The notes under the pieces: model-generated
What the model was told of the DNA's origin: nothing
What the model saw: only the letters and a program-made list of their open reading frames with translations
Database searches by the model: none
Program-made: the position numbers and the translations under genes
From: Ohessyouella blattaphilus
GTDB taxonomy: Bacteria; Bacillota; Clostridia; Lachnospirales; Lachnospiraceae
Direction of reading: 5' to 3'
Assembly: GCF_024721265.1 (NCBI RefSeq)
Contig: NZ_JAMXOC010000003.1
Span: 62,001-126,000 of the forward strand
Length of the DNA stretch: 64,000 bases
Shown here: positions 26,098 to 34,110 of the stretch, one piece after another
How positions within the stretch are numbered: position 1 is the first letter of the stretch
How the letters are laid out: the number at the start of each line of letters is the position of its first letter

Positions 26098-27129
26098 TAT
26101 GTTGAATTTATTTTTAATAATAATACTTGTATATTCATACGTGTTTTCAGGTTCTATTTCTTCTACAAGTAATTTATAAAGGACCATAACTGGCTCATAC
26201 CCCTGCATATAACCTTCTTGTCCAATGAGGAAATTAAGAGTTCCATCTTCTAAATACTGCAAATTCTCCTTTAAAAGGTCATGGGATATAAGCTTAATCC
26301 TTTGCTCTACCCCTTTCTTCTGAAAGGCTTTACACACTCCGAGGATGGCAGGCGAGCTCACATATACACCGTCTAACTTAAGGTATTCAGCTAACATTTG
26401 CAGAGCAATCTTTTCCGACTCTTCATTATCGTTTTCATTCTCCACATAAAAAGTCTTAAGCAGTTCAATGTCTGGACGAATTTTCTCGAGTTGGTTAATG
26501 AAGCCGTCAGTTCGACTAGAGATAGCTGGGTTAAGTTCTCTACCACCAATTACGCATATTCGTCCATTACTAGGCAGACATTCAGCCATCAAACCAGCGG
26601 CTGTCTCGCCGGCTCTTTCATTATTCTGGCCAACAAAGCATATTCGTTTGCTTTTTGAGACATCGGCATTTAAAGTTACCACGGGTATTCCATCCTCTTC
26701 TGCCAACTGATCGATTTTCTCTCTTACCCTTTCATCATCTGTCGGCACGAGAGCGATGCCGCCAACCTTCTTCTCCTTTAGCTCATCCATAAGTTCTATG
26801 GTTCTATCCACATCTTTTCCAGGAATTGAATGTATTTCTACACTCACGCCTCTTTTCTCTACTTCCTTCTGGGCGTCTCTAACGCCCTTTAAGACTACGT
26901 CCATAAATGGCGTTTGCATAGATGACAAAATCACTCCCACACGGATAGGATTTTTAGACAGAGCTAAGCTTCTCGCCGCTTGATTAGGATGGTACCCCAT
27001 TTCCTTCGCAATTTGTTTTATACGCTCAGCCACCTCTGGTTTTACTCTTCCGCGATTTTTTAACGCCCGATCTACCGTTGCTCTTGAAACGCCTGCTGCA
27101 TCAGCAATCTGCTGTGATGTCACCGTCAT
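26095..27129 (-). CDS. LacI family transcriptional regulator (inositol locus, copy 1)
   Basis: The 344 residues open with a LacI helix-turn-helix, VTSQQIADAAGVSRATVDRA then LKNRGRVKPEVAERIKQIAK and MGYHPNQAARSLA. Residues 60-340 form a sugar-binding domain like that of RbsR. The end YTSIIIKNKFNI closely resembles the end of the second LacI protein (YTDIVIKTKYNI), so the two are paralogues. It lies between the first inositol operon and iolR. It probably controls inositol genes in response to an inositol or derivative. ATG has AAAGGAG upstream; its promoter is at 27174-27202. Confidence 0.88.
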   Translation of the reverse strand: MTVTSQQIADAAGVSRATVDRALKNRGRVKPEVAERIKQIAKEMGYHPNQAARSLALSKNPIRVGVILSSMQTPFMDVVLKGVRDAQKEVEKRGVSVEIHSIPGKDVDRTIELMDELKEKKVGGIALVPTDDERVREKIDQLAEEDGIPVVTLNADVSKSKRICFVGQNNERAGETAAGLMAECLPSNGRICVIGGRELNPAISSRTDGFINQLEKIRPDIELLKTFYVENENDNEESEKIALQMLAEYLKLDGVYVSSPAILGVCKAFQKKGVEQRIKLISHDLLKENLQYLEDGTLNFLIGQEGYMQGYEPVMVLYKLLVEEIEPENTYEYTSIIIKNKFNI

Positions 27130-27173
27130 CTTACCGTCTCCTTTTTATCCATATACATCTATCATTCCCCAGT

Positions 27174-27202
27174 ATAGTAATACACTTACTCACTTTTTGC
27201 AA
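27174..27202 (-). promoter_or_regulatory. Promoter of the first lacI-type gene
   Basis: Minus strand TTGCAA, 17-bp spacer, TACTAT. The spacer contains TGAGTAAGTGTA, which recurs with the same -35 and spacing at the iolA promoter (46728-46756); 22 of 24 bases match over -35 and spacer. This may be an operator of the LacI-type protein. Confidence 0.7.
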
Positions 27203-27218
27203 TAAACCTTACCAAAAG

Positions 27219-27247
27219 TTTACAATTTTCTTGTGATATGATAAAAT
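27219..27247 (+). promoter_or_regulatory. Promoter of iolR
   Basis: TTTACA, 17-bp spacer, TAAAAT, about 50 bases before iolR. TTACCAAAAGT (27209-27219), one mismatch from the IolR operator consensus, adjoins the -35, suggesting autoregulation. Confidence 0.6.
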
Positions 27248-27297
27248 TAATAGCGATTAGTTGTATAAAATACCAACCTCAGGAGGAATCTTTACCT

Positions 27298-28074
27298 ATG
27301 AGAATTGAACGCATTGATTTAATTGAAGAATATATACTAAGGTCTAAGAACGTCACTCTCGATGAACTTTGCAAGGAGTTTAACGTCTCGATGAATACGA
27401 TCCGCCGAGATATCAATACCTTGGTTAAGCGCGGTACCGTGGAAAAAGTCTATGGAGGCGTCACCGCTTTAGATCACACTCCGCATTTTGAAACCATTAC
27501 CCCTTTTACGAAAAGACATGCACAGCTTCAAGAGGAGAAAAGACAAATCTGCCAAGTAGCTGCCTCTTTTGTGGAAGATGGTGACGTTCTCTATATCGAT
27601 ACCGGCACTACCAGTCTGAATCTGGTGAACTTTATCAAAGATAAAACGTGCACCATTATTACGAATAGCTTACAGGTAGCCCTTGCCGCCGTTCCCTATC
27701 CTAGCCTTAACGTCTTTTCACTGCCGGGAAAGCTACGCCGAGATACCTTGTCTTTTAACGGTAGCGAAGCCGAGTCCTATCTTTCCCGCTACAATATCAA
27801 TAAAGCATTTATGTGTTGTACGGGACTTTCTATCCAGAACGGAGCCACGAATGCTACTAACGAAGAATATATCGTCAAAAAAGCGGTAGTTGAAAGTAGC
27901 CAAACTCGGTTTTTACTAGCTGACCATACCAAATTTGATAAATTTACCCTAATGACTTTTGCCAAACTATCCGACCTAGACCAAATCATCTCTGATGCCG
28001 AGCCAACGGCTGAGTATCTGGAAGCTTTTGAACATAACAATATCCAGTTTCATTTAGCAAACCCCAGCCTGTAA
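27298..28074 (+). CDS. iolR: DeoR family repressor, probable IolR
   Basis: The 258 residues have an N-terminal DeoR helix-turn-helix (RIDLIEEYILRSKNVTLDEL, then FNVSMNTIRRDINTLVKRGT) and the family's KVYGG junction. The DeoRC sensor domain follows (VLYIDTGTTSLNLVNFIKDK; LADHTKFDK; ISDAEPT). IolR of B. subtilis is the DeoR repressor of inositol genes, inactivated by a phosphorylated intermediate made by IolC. The same is inferred here because it abuts iolBDC and because IolR-like 11-bp repeats stand at iolA. ATG at 27298 has AGGAGG upstream; the frame opens at 27238. Its last codons form one arm of a terminator. Confidence 0.85.
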   Translation: MRIERIDLIEEYILRSKNVTLDELCKEFNVSMNTIRRDINTLVKRGTVEKVYGGVTALDHTPHFETITPFTKRHAQLQEEKRQICQVAASFVEDGDVLYIDTGTTSLNLVNFIKDKTCTIITNSLQVALAAVPYPSLNVFSLPGKLRRDTLSFNGSEAESYLSRYNINKAFMCCTGLSIQNGATNATNEEYIVKKAVVESSQTRFLLADHTKFDKFTLMTFAKLSDLDQIISDAEPTAEYLEAFEHNNIQFHLANPSL

Positions 28075-28089
28075 GCGGCTGGGGTTTAT
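28059..28089. terminator. Bidirectional terminator whose left arm encodes the end of IolR
   Basis: AAACCCCAGCC, loop TGTAAGC, GGCTGGGGTTT: an 11-bp perfect stem. The iolR stop codon TAA sits in the loop. It serves iolR from the left and the iolC-iolD-iolB operon from the right. Confidence 0.85.
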
Positions 28090-28096
28090 TAATTTT

Positions 28097-28885
28097 CTAT
28101 TCTTCAACATCGTTAAGCCATAGATAGCGCTCATCTTCGTTGCGATCCGTTTGGTGCCAAGGCTGTCCTGGTAAGTGGCGAATCATCCAACAGGTATACA
28201 TTTGAAAGCCTGGTGCTACCGCCTGTGGATGCAAGGCGCCACCTGGTATGGCAGAAAAACTTCCATCCACGCTTTTGTATACATCGTCACCGACAAAGCT
28301 TGCGCCAAACCCTTCTGGGCGGTCAAACATAAAATAATACACTTCCGGTTGAGGGTGCTGATGTGGCAAGTAACCTGACCAATTCCCTTTATCATTTAAC
28401 ACTTCTCCTAAGACCATGTTAGAATACGGTGCGATATCTAGATCGAAAATGGTATTCACTTGGCGTTTGGCCACATTGCCATACTTACCAAGAGCAGAGT
28501 ATTTCCACGGGGCATCCTCAGGTACATAGAATTTCTCCGTAAAGTTTTTTTTATTCTTTGTCGATTGTACGAGAATTTGCGAAGCGACCTTTGCCTTAAC
28601 GGTAACCTTCACTCCGGTACACACGTGAAGGCAATAAGGACCCTCGGTAAAGACGTCTCTTCGTTTTCCGTGATACTTACTCATCGCTGTTTGGCATTCG
28701 ATCTCGCCGCGCAGAAGTAAAATCGCCGTTTCTTCACCCTCTTTTTCAAAAACCAATTCCTGATCCGGCAGCATATTATAAACTCGTATATCCATTAGCA
28801 TTTCACTATACTCATTGTCATACGTAGTTAATACTTTTTCGCCATTTTTGTTAAATTCTGGGTAACCAAAAACCTTCTTTTCCAA
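28097..28885 (-). CDS. iolB: 5-deoxy-glucuronate isomerase IolB
   Basis: The 262-residue bicupin enzyme converts 5-deoxy-glucuronate to 2-deoxy-5-keto-gluconate (fourth step). The C-terminal cupin holds the metal-binding set in YLPHQHPQPEVYYFMFDRPE, and a later GGALHPQAVAPGFQMYTCWM with MIRHLPGQPW. These motifs are characteristic of IolB. It is the last gene of the iolC-iolD-iolB operon, 17 bases after iolD. Start is a TTG with GAAGGTG upstream. The length fits the family. Confidence 0.93.
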   Translation of the reverse strand: MEKKVFGYPEFNKNGEKVLTTYDNEYSEMLMDIRVYNMLPDQELVFEKEGEETAILLLRGEIECQTAMSKYHGKRRDVFTEGPYCLHVCTGVKVTVKAKVASQILVQSTKNKKNFTEKFYVPEDAPWKYSALGKYGNVAKRQVNTIFDLDIAPYSNMVLGEVLNDKGNWSGYLPHQHPQPEVYYFMFDRPEGFGASFVGDDVYKSVDGSFSAIPGGALHPQAVAPGFQMYTCWMIRHLPGQPWHQTDRNEDERYLWLNDVEE

Positions 28886-28902
28886 TTCTACACCTTCGCT
28901 TT

Positions 28903-30834
28903 CTAGTAGTCCCGCGCTTCTTTTCGGCCTTCCATAACCTCGTCACACGCCTCTCTTACACTTTCTTTTACCGAGGTGGTGGCAATCCCTACATTCCACC
29001 ACGACTCGTATCCATCGGTCATCGTTTTAGGAATAATTTTTAAGTCAAATAGACAAGCAACCTCTTGTTGTTTCGCATCCTCCAGAGCCGCCTCTAACTC
29101 TTCGATCGTCTTACAGGTATACGATTTAAGTCCATACCCTTCTGCTACTTTTGCATAGTCAACAGGAATTAGGTCCCCTGTTGGTTTCTGCCCATCGCTG
29201 TAGCGGAACTCTGTCGCTAGACTGCCAATTCCATGATTCATCTCCAGGTTATTGATACAACCAAATCCACAATTATCAAAAACGAGAATATTCACTTTCT
29301 GGCGCTCTTGCATAATGGTGCCGATTTCACTGTGGAGCATTTGGAAGCTAGAATCACCTACTACTGCATATACCTCAGTATCCGGCTCGGCAAACTTAAC
29401 GCCAAGAGTTGCTGCTACTTCATATCCCATACAAGAGTAACCGTACTCGGCGTGATAGCCACCTCTTTTGTCGGTAGTCCACATCCGCTGCATACAGCTA
29501 GGCAGCGAACCGCCGGCGGTAATAATCGTCGCCTCTGGATCAATCACTCGGCGAATAGCCGCAAGCGCTGCTGATTGAGGAATCTTGCCACTGGTTAGCT
29601 TAACAAATTCGGGAACGGTCCGGGGATCTCGCGCCTTAATAATCGGCTCAAAATCATCACCGGTATAACGGATGTTCGCCAAACGCTCCATCTCCTCCGC
29701 CCACGCTTTTTTTGCCTCTGTGATTTCGCTAGTATACCCGGCTTTATAATTCGCTGCACGTAGTTTTTCCGCTAAGGCGTTAACCGTGGCTAACGCATCT
29801 CCTACAGCCTTGACCGCGTCCATTTTATACGCGTGGTAGCGAGAGTAATTGATGGTGACAAACCGAACATTTTCATTTTTAAATAGCCGCTTAGAGCCGG
29901 TTGTAAAGTCAGACAGCCTGGTGCCGATAGCGATGACTACATCCGCATCTTTCGCAATAATATTGGAAGCGTAGGTGCCGGTAACGCCAATCCCGCCGAG
30001 GCAATAAGGATGGCTAGAGATACATGCACTCTTGCCTCCTTGGCTTTCCCCAAAAGGAATACCAAATTCCGTACAGAAGTCTTCCACGGCTTTGCCGGCC
30101 TCTGAATAGCGCACGCCACCGCCTACAACTACCAAAGGCTTCTTAGCCGCCTTAATTACGGCGGCGATATCTTCCACTTCTTCATCAACGGCCGCCGGTC
30201 TCGTAATCCGGTGCACTCTCTTCGCAAAAAAGTACTCAGGGAAATCAAAAGACTCTCCTTCTACATCCTGACAAAGACCGATGCAACAAGCCCCTGTCTC
30301 CGCCGGATCCGTTAACACGCGCATCGCATTGTTAAGAGCCGTCATGACCATTTCCGGACGAGTAATTCTATCCCAATACTTACATACCGGCTTAAAAGCA
30401 TCATTGGTGGTGATGGCCAAAGAACTGCTCTGCTCTAATTGCTGAAGTACTGGATCTGGCTGTCTTGAGGCAAACGTATCCGCAGGAAATACCAATAAAG
30501 GGATATTATTCACCGTGGCCGTTGCACATGCGGTTACCATATTCGCTGCTCCAGGGCCAACGGAAGAGGCACAGGGAATAATCTTACGCCGATTATTTTG
30601 CTTCGCATAGGCAATGGCCGTATGGCACATCCCTTGTTCGTTTCTGCCTTGCATTACCTTTATACTGCCTGGATTGGTATCCAAAGCTTCCCCTAAGCCA
30701 ACAGCAATACCGTGGCCAAAGATCGTAAAGAAACCTTCGACAAATTTCGTCTCTTTCCCATCCATCATTACATATTGGTTATCTAAATATCTGACAATCG
30801 CTTGCGCAGTCGTCATCTTTGTGGTCTTGTTCAT
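28903..30834 (-). CDS. iolD: 3D-(3,5/4)-trihydroxycyclohexane-1,2-dione hydrolase IolD
   Basis: The 643-residue thiamine-diphosphate enzyme opens the inositol ring, giving 5-deoxy-glucuronate (third step). The N-terminal pyrimidine-binding domain has FFTIFGHGIAVGLGEAL and GRNEQGMCHTA. The C-terminal domain has the ThDP/Mg motif GDSSFQMLHSEIGTIMQE followed by FDNCGFGCINN. The end WWNVGIATTS resembles other IolD proteins. The frame opens at 30861; ATG at 30834 has AGGAGGAGAAGG upstream. Length is normal for IolD and longer than acetolactate synthase, to which it is related. Confidence 0.95.
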   Translation of the reverse strand: MNKTTKMTTAQAIVRYLDNQYVMMDGKETKFVEGFFTIFGHGIAVGLGEALDTNPGSIKVMQGRNEQGMCHTAIAYAKQNNRRKIIPCASSVGPGAANMVTACATATVNNIPLLVFPADTFASRQPDPVLQQLEQSSSLAITTNDAFKPVCKYWDRITRPEMVMTALNNAMRVLTDPAETGACCIGLCQDVEGESFDFPEYFFAKRVHRITRPAAVDEEVEDIAAVIKAAKKPLVVVGGGVRYSEAGKAVEDFCTEFGIPFGESQGGKSACISSHPYCLGGIGVTGTYASNIIAKDADVVIAIGTRLSDFTTGSKRLFKNENVRFVTINYSRYHAYKMDAVKAVGDALATVNALAEKLRAANYKAGYTSEITEAKKAWAEEMERLANIRYTGDDFEPIIKARDPRTVPEFVKLTSGKIPQSAALAAIRRVIDPEATIITAGGSLPSCMQRMWTTDKRGGYHAEYGYSCMGYEVAATLGVKFAEPDTEVYAVVGDSSFQMLHSEIGTIMQERQKVNILVFDNCGFGCINNLEMNHGIGSLATEFRYSDGQKPTGDLIPVDYAKVAEGYGLKSYTCKTIEELEAALEDAKQQEVACLFDLKIIPKTMTDGYESWWNVGIATTSVKESVREACDEVMEGRKEARDY

Positions 30835-30847
30835 CCTTCTCCTCCTG

Positions 30848-31882
30848 CTATACGCGAGCAACCATCTCGCCGTATAATTCCTTTTCCTCTTTTATAAACG
30901 CAAATACACCTTCAGGTCCGGGAAGCGTATGGGACGAGGTATTGCTCTTAACCATCATCGAGGCTTCCGCCGAGCCAAATTCTAGGCAATCAATGATCTC
31001 CCAACCTTGATATAGGCCATAGAGAAAGCCTGAAGCGTAGCCGTCGCCGCCGCCAAAGCCTTTTCTCGCTTCTACTGGGAAAGGCTTAATGGAGAACTGC
31101 TGACCATCTAAGGTATACGCCGTTGAGCCTTTCATACCGTGCTTAATAACTACAATCTTTGCGTGATACCCTTGCCAGTACTTAGCGGTCTCTTTGTCTG
31201 ACATTCCTGGTTTGATAAGCTTCTCGGTCAGATCAAACTCCTCACGAGACCCCATAATGATATCGGCCTCTTTGGCAATCAGCGAATAGTAAATAGAAAT
31301 CTCGTCATCGTTTTTCCAGCTATAAGACCGGTAATCAATGTCGAAAATTATTTTCGTATTCGTACGTCTTGCGAGCATAACGGCTTTAATCGCCGCTTCC
31401 CGTGAAGGGCTAGCCGCCAGAGCCGTTCCGGAAATCAAAATCGCCTTGGCTGAGCGAATATATTCTTCATCGATATCGTCTACGGACAACTGTAAATCAG
31501 CTGGCGTGTTGCGATACATCAAAATATTACTCTCACTAGAGGAAAGCATTTCCGTAAAAGTTAAACACAGACTCTCACCGTTAGTGCACTTCGTAATGTG
31601 AGACGTGTCGATACCCTCGTTATCAAAGTAGTCAACTACGTATTCACCGAACTGATCATCGGATACCTTACCTAAGAAGCCGACCTTCATCCCGTGTCTA
31701 GAAACGCCAATGGCGATATTTGCCGGTGAGCCACCCACGTACTTCTCAAACATATTGACTTCCTTCAGCGGCTTAAACTCTTCCTTCACCTTTTCGTTGT
31801 AGGCAGGATTAAGATCAATCGCTACACGTCCTAGTAAAATCAAATCAAATTTTCTGTCTTCTGCAAATTCTAAATACTTCAT
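30848..31882 (-). CDS. iolC: 5-dehydro-2-deoxygluconokinase IolC
   Basis: The 344-residue PfkB-type kinase phosphorylates 2-deoxy-5-keto-gluconate (fifth step); its product is the inducer bound by IolR in B. subtilis. The N-terminal KFDLILLGRVAIDLNP and EKYVGGSPANIAIGVSRHGM are typical of IolC. The C-terminal anion-hole motif reads GFGGGDGYASGFLYGL, with the catalytic Asp in GGGD. ATG at 31882 is preferred over GTG at 31891 because GAGGTG precedes it. First gene of the iolC-iolD-iolB operon, behind a promoter loaded with LacI-type half-sites. Confidence 0.93.
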   Translation of the reverse strand: MKYLEFAEDRKFDLILLGRVAIDLNPAYNEKVKEEFKPLKEVNMFEKYVGGSPANIAIGVSRHGMKVGFLGKVSDDQFGEYVVDYFDNEGIDTSHITKCTNGESLCLTFTEMLSSSESNILMYRNTPADLQLSVDDIDEEYIRSAKAILISGTALAASPSREAAIKAVMLARRTNTKIIFDIDYRSYSWKNDDEISIYYSLIAKEADIIMGSREEFDLTEKLIKPGMSDKETAKYWQGYHAKIVVIKHGMKGSTAYTLDGQQFSIKPFPVEARKGFGGGDGYASGFLYGLYQGWEIIDCLEFGSAEASMMVKSNTSSHTLPGPEGVFAFIKEEKELYGEMVARV

Positions 31883-31931
31883 ACCTTTCACCTCATTATC
31901 CCGTGTGCTATGTGTGTTTCTTTTCTATCTT

Positions 31932-31960
31932 ATAATATCACACGCAACAAATGCGTGCAA
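31932..31960 (-). promoter_or_regulatory. Promoter of the iolC-iolD-iolB operon
   Basis: Minus strand TTGCAC, 17-bp spacer, TATTAT. The spacer contains TTGCGTGTGA next to the -10, as does the promoter of the second lacI-type gene. It lies about 50 bases before iolC. Confidence 0.75.
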
Positions 31961-31979
31961 TAGATTTTATTGCACGCAT
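31951..31979. promoter_or_regulatory. Inverted repeat at the iolC promoter (LacI operator candidate)
   Basis: ATGCGTGCAAT and ATTGCACGCAT are exact complements separated by 7 bases. One arm covers the -35 of the iolC promoter. It begins 55 bases beyond the second lacI-type gene, which probably encodes the binding protein. No U-run, so not a typical terminator. Confidence 0.65.
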
Positions 31980-32033
31980 ACTTTTTCTGCATTTTGCACA
32001 AAGATACAGATGAAAATAAGTCAGAATGACCAG

Positions 32034-33050
32034 TTATATATTATATTTCGTTTTAATTACAATATCGGTGTAATAGTACTCCTTAGCTGGCTTTCCATCC
32101 CCTTGAATCACATCAAGTAGCAGGCAAAGCGAGCGATACCCTTGCATATACCCATTTTGGTCAATCACAAAGTCAAATTCGTCCTTTTTAAGTCCCTTTT
32201 CATTCGGGGTGGTGGTGTCGTAAACAATTACAAACGGTCGCTGGGTTACTTGAAGCTCCTCAAGGGCTTTCGTTACCCCTTCCTGACCAGCGGAAAAGAC
32301 CACGATTCCCTGCAAATCCGGAAAGGTCTTTAGGCTGTTCATCACGATTCTTTTTACCTCTTCGCTTTCGTCAAATCCACTCTGGACGCCCACTAGGTTA
32401 AGCCCCGGAAAGCTTTCTTTTAGTTCATCGGTAAATCCTTCCACCCGCATATTGTTAACACTGTTGCCAAAGTGCCCCGTAATCGCCAAGACGTCTCCCG
32501 TTTTCCGCGTTAAGAGGGCGATTAACCCGGCTGCGGTACGCCCGCTCCTAATATTATCCATACCCACAAAGCAGCTCCGATTCGTCCCCTTAATATCCGT
32601 GTTAAAGGTAACCACCTTAATCCCTTTTAGTGTTAGCTCGTTGATCTTGCTTCGGACCAATTCGCTTTCAACAGGCATGATGGCAATACCTTGCACCCCC
32701 TCTTTCTCTAGCCGCGAGAGCGCATCTAGCTGATTTTCTTCGCTAACGCTGTCGCTTTCTTCGAGAAAAAGCTCTGTATTCTTCGGTGCCGTCTCCTTTA
32801 TCGCCGCTTGTATCCCGCGCCGAATCTGCTCCATAAAGGGAGCCCCAGAAAGCTGGGTTACAACGCCTACTTTCATACGTTTGTCGCCATCGCTTCGCCG
32901 CTTCCTAGGAACGTAGCCGATCTCTTCTGCGATTTGGAGAATCTTTTCCTCCACCTCTTTATTAATGCGGCCCCGCTTATTTAAGGCCCTATCTACCGTC
33001 CCCCGGGACACACCGGCCAGTTCTGCAATATCTTGGATTGTACCTGCCAT
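32034..33050 (-). CDS. LacI family transcriptional regulator (inositol locus, copy 2)
   Basis: The 338 residues start AGTIQDIAELAGVSRGTVDR and ALNKRGRINKEVEEKILQIA, a LacI helix-turn-helix and hinge. The sugar-binding domain contains MPVESELVRSKINE, NTDIKGTNRSCFVGMDNI and YDTTTPNEKGLKKDE. It is a paralogue of the protein at 26095 (same terminal motif). It sits between iolE copy 2 and iolC. Repeats with TTGC(G/A)(T/C)GC cores occur at its own promoter and at that of iolC, so it probably regulates both. ATG at 33050 follows GAGGTG; GTG at 33059 is less likely. Confidence 0.88.
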   Translation of the reverse strand: MAGTIQDIAELAGVSRGTVDRALNKRGRINKEVEEKILQIAEEIGYVPRKRRSDGDKRMKVGVVTQLSGAPFMEQIRRGIQAAIKETAPKNTELFLEESDSVSEENQLDALSRLEKEGVQGIAIMPVESELVRSKINELTLKGIKVVTFNTDIKGTNRSCFVGMDNIRSGRTAAGLIALLTRKTGDVLAITGHFGNSVNNMRVEGFTDELKESFPGLNLVGVQSGFDESEEVKRIVMNSLKTFPDLQGIVVFSAGQEGVTKALEELQVTQRPFVIVYDTTTPNEKGLKKDEFDFVIDQNGYMQGYRSLCLLLDVIQGDGKPAKEYYYTDIVIKTKYNI

Positions 33051-33079
33051 CTTACTCACCTCAACTATTTAATAGTGCA

Positions 33080-33108
33080 ATTATATCACACACGCAAAAA
33101 GCACGCAA
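33080..33108 (-). promoter_or_regulatory. Promoter of the second lacI-type gene with repeated half-sites
   Basis: Minus strand TTGCGT, 17-bp spacer, TATAAT. TTGCGTG occurs twice (direct repeat 13 bp apart), once over the -35 and once in the spacer, which suggests autoregulation. Confidence 0.75.
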
Positions 33109-33135
33109 TGACGATTTTATTATTATACTGCACAC

Positions 33136-33170
33136 AAAAAACCGAGCAATGAAGGTGATTCATTACTCGA
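33136..33170 (-). terminator. Terminator of the second inositol operon
   Basis: Minus strand CGAGTAATGAA, loop TCACC, TTCATTGCTCG (one G-U), then GTTTTTTG. It lies 14 bases beyond the stop of iolE copy 2. Confidence 0.87.
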
Positions 33171-33183
33171 CTCTTTTGCCTTA

Positions 33184-34086
33184 TTATAGTCCTGTCTTCT
33201 CCCTAATAAAGTCTCGGGCTTTAAGGGCATACTCTAAAGGATTGGCTTTGGCAGGATCCTGCTCTGCCTCCACTAGCATCCATCCTTCATAATTATGCTT
33301 CTCTAAGGTGGCGAAAATCTTGTCAAAGACAATATCACCATCCCCAGGAACGGTAAACGTTCCGTTTTTAACCGCCTCTAGAAAAGACATCTTTTCTTCG
33401 ATGGTCTTGATTCTTTTTTCTTTACGCACGTCCTTTAAATGCACGTGGGCAATTCGGTCAATATATTTTTCCACTAGATTATCTACCGCCTCTTGTGTCC
33501 CTTCCGAAAAATAGATATGGCCGGAATCAAAGAGTAAATAGACATTTTCATTGGTTCCCTCCATAAAGATATCGATTTCTTCTGGAGTCTGTATACCGGT
33601 GCCCATATGGTGATGAAGGCTACACTTCATCCCTCTTGCCGCCGCTAGCTCTCCTAGCTTATTCATCCCGGTAAATAAACGCTGCCACTCTTCCTTTGTA
33701 AAAACCGGTTTTTGGTCACCAAAGATCGGATAAGGCTTTCCTTGAATTCCTCTTCCTTGTTCGGAACAGCCGATTACCTTAGCCCCCATCGCCTGCAAAA
33801 AATCCAGTTGTTTTGTAAAGGCGGCGATTGTCTCGGCTTCCTCACCGGTAGTAAAAAAGGTAGAAAACCAGCAATTGCATATTTGCATATTTCTAAGCTC
33901 TAGCGCCTGCTTTAGCACCTCCGGCTCCTTAGGGTATTTGTTGCCAATCTCGGTTCCGGTAAAGCCTGCTAAGGCCATTTCGCTAACACACTGTTCGAAG
34001 GTATTTTCTTTACCTAGCTCCGGCAAATCGTCATTCGTCCAGCCGATCGGCGCGATTCCCAATTTGATTTTATCTTTATTAAGCAT
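33184..34086 (-). CDS. iolE: Myo-inosose-2 dehydratase IolE (copy 2)
   Basis: The 300 residues carry the IolE start [20 protein letters not shown] and [16 protein letters not shown]. Metal-site segments [35 protein letters not shown] and MLVEAEQDP are kept. Compared with copy 1, identical blocks alternate with differing loops, notably [20 protein letters not shown] and the [11 protein letters not shown] segment. It is the last gene of the second operon (dehydrogenase, transporter, dehydrogenase, dehydratase). It may act on a different keto-inositol, or may be a redundant enzyme under separate control. AGGAGA precedes the ATG. Confidence 0.9.
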   Translation of the reverse strand: MLNKDKIKLGIAPIGWTNDDLPELGKENTFEQCVSEMALAGFTGTEIGNKYPKEPEVLKQALELRNMQICNCWFSTFFTTGEEAETIAAFTKQLDFLQAMGAKVIGCSEQGRGIQGKPYPIFGDQKPVFTKEEWQRLFTGMNKLGELAAARGMKCSLHHHMGTGIQTPEEIDIFMEGTNENVYLLFDSGHIYFSEGTQEAVDNLVEKYIDRIAHVHLKDVRKEKRIKTIEEKMSFLEAVKNGTFTVPGDGDIVFDKIFATLEKHNYEGWMLVEAEQDPAKANPLEYALKARDFIREKTGL

Positions 34087-34110
34087 CTTTTATCTCCTGT
34101 TATGCGATTT

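Noticed and set aside
31920-33110. Repeated CACGCAA/TTGCGTG elements as a possible CRISPR or phage attachment site
   Set aside because: Copies are too short and irregular, have no spacers of constant length, and coincide with promoter boxes; operator sites explain them.
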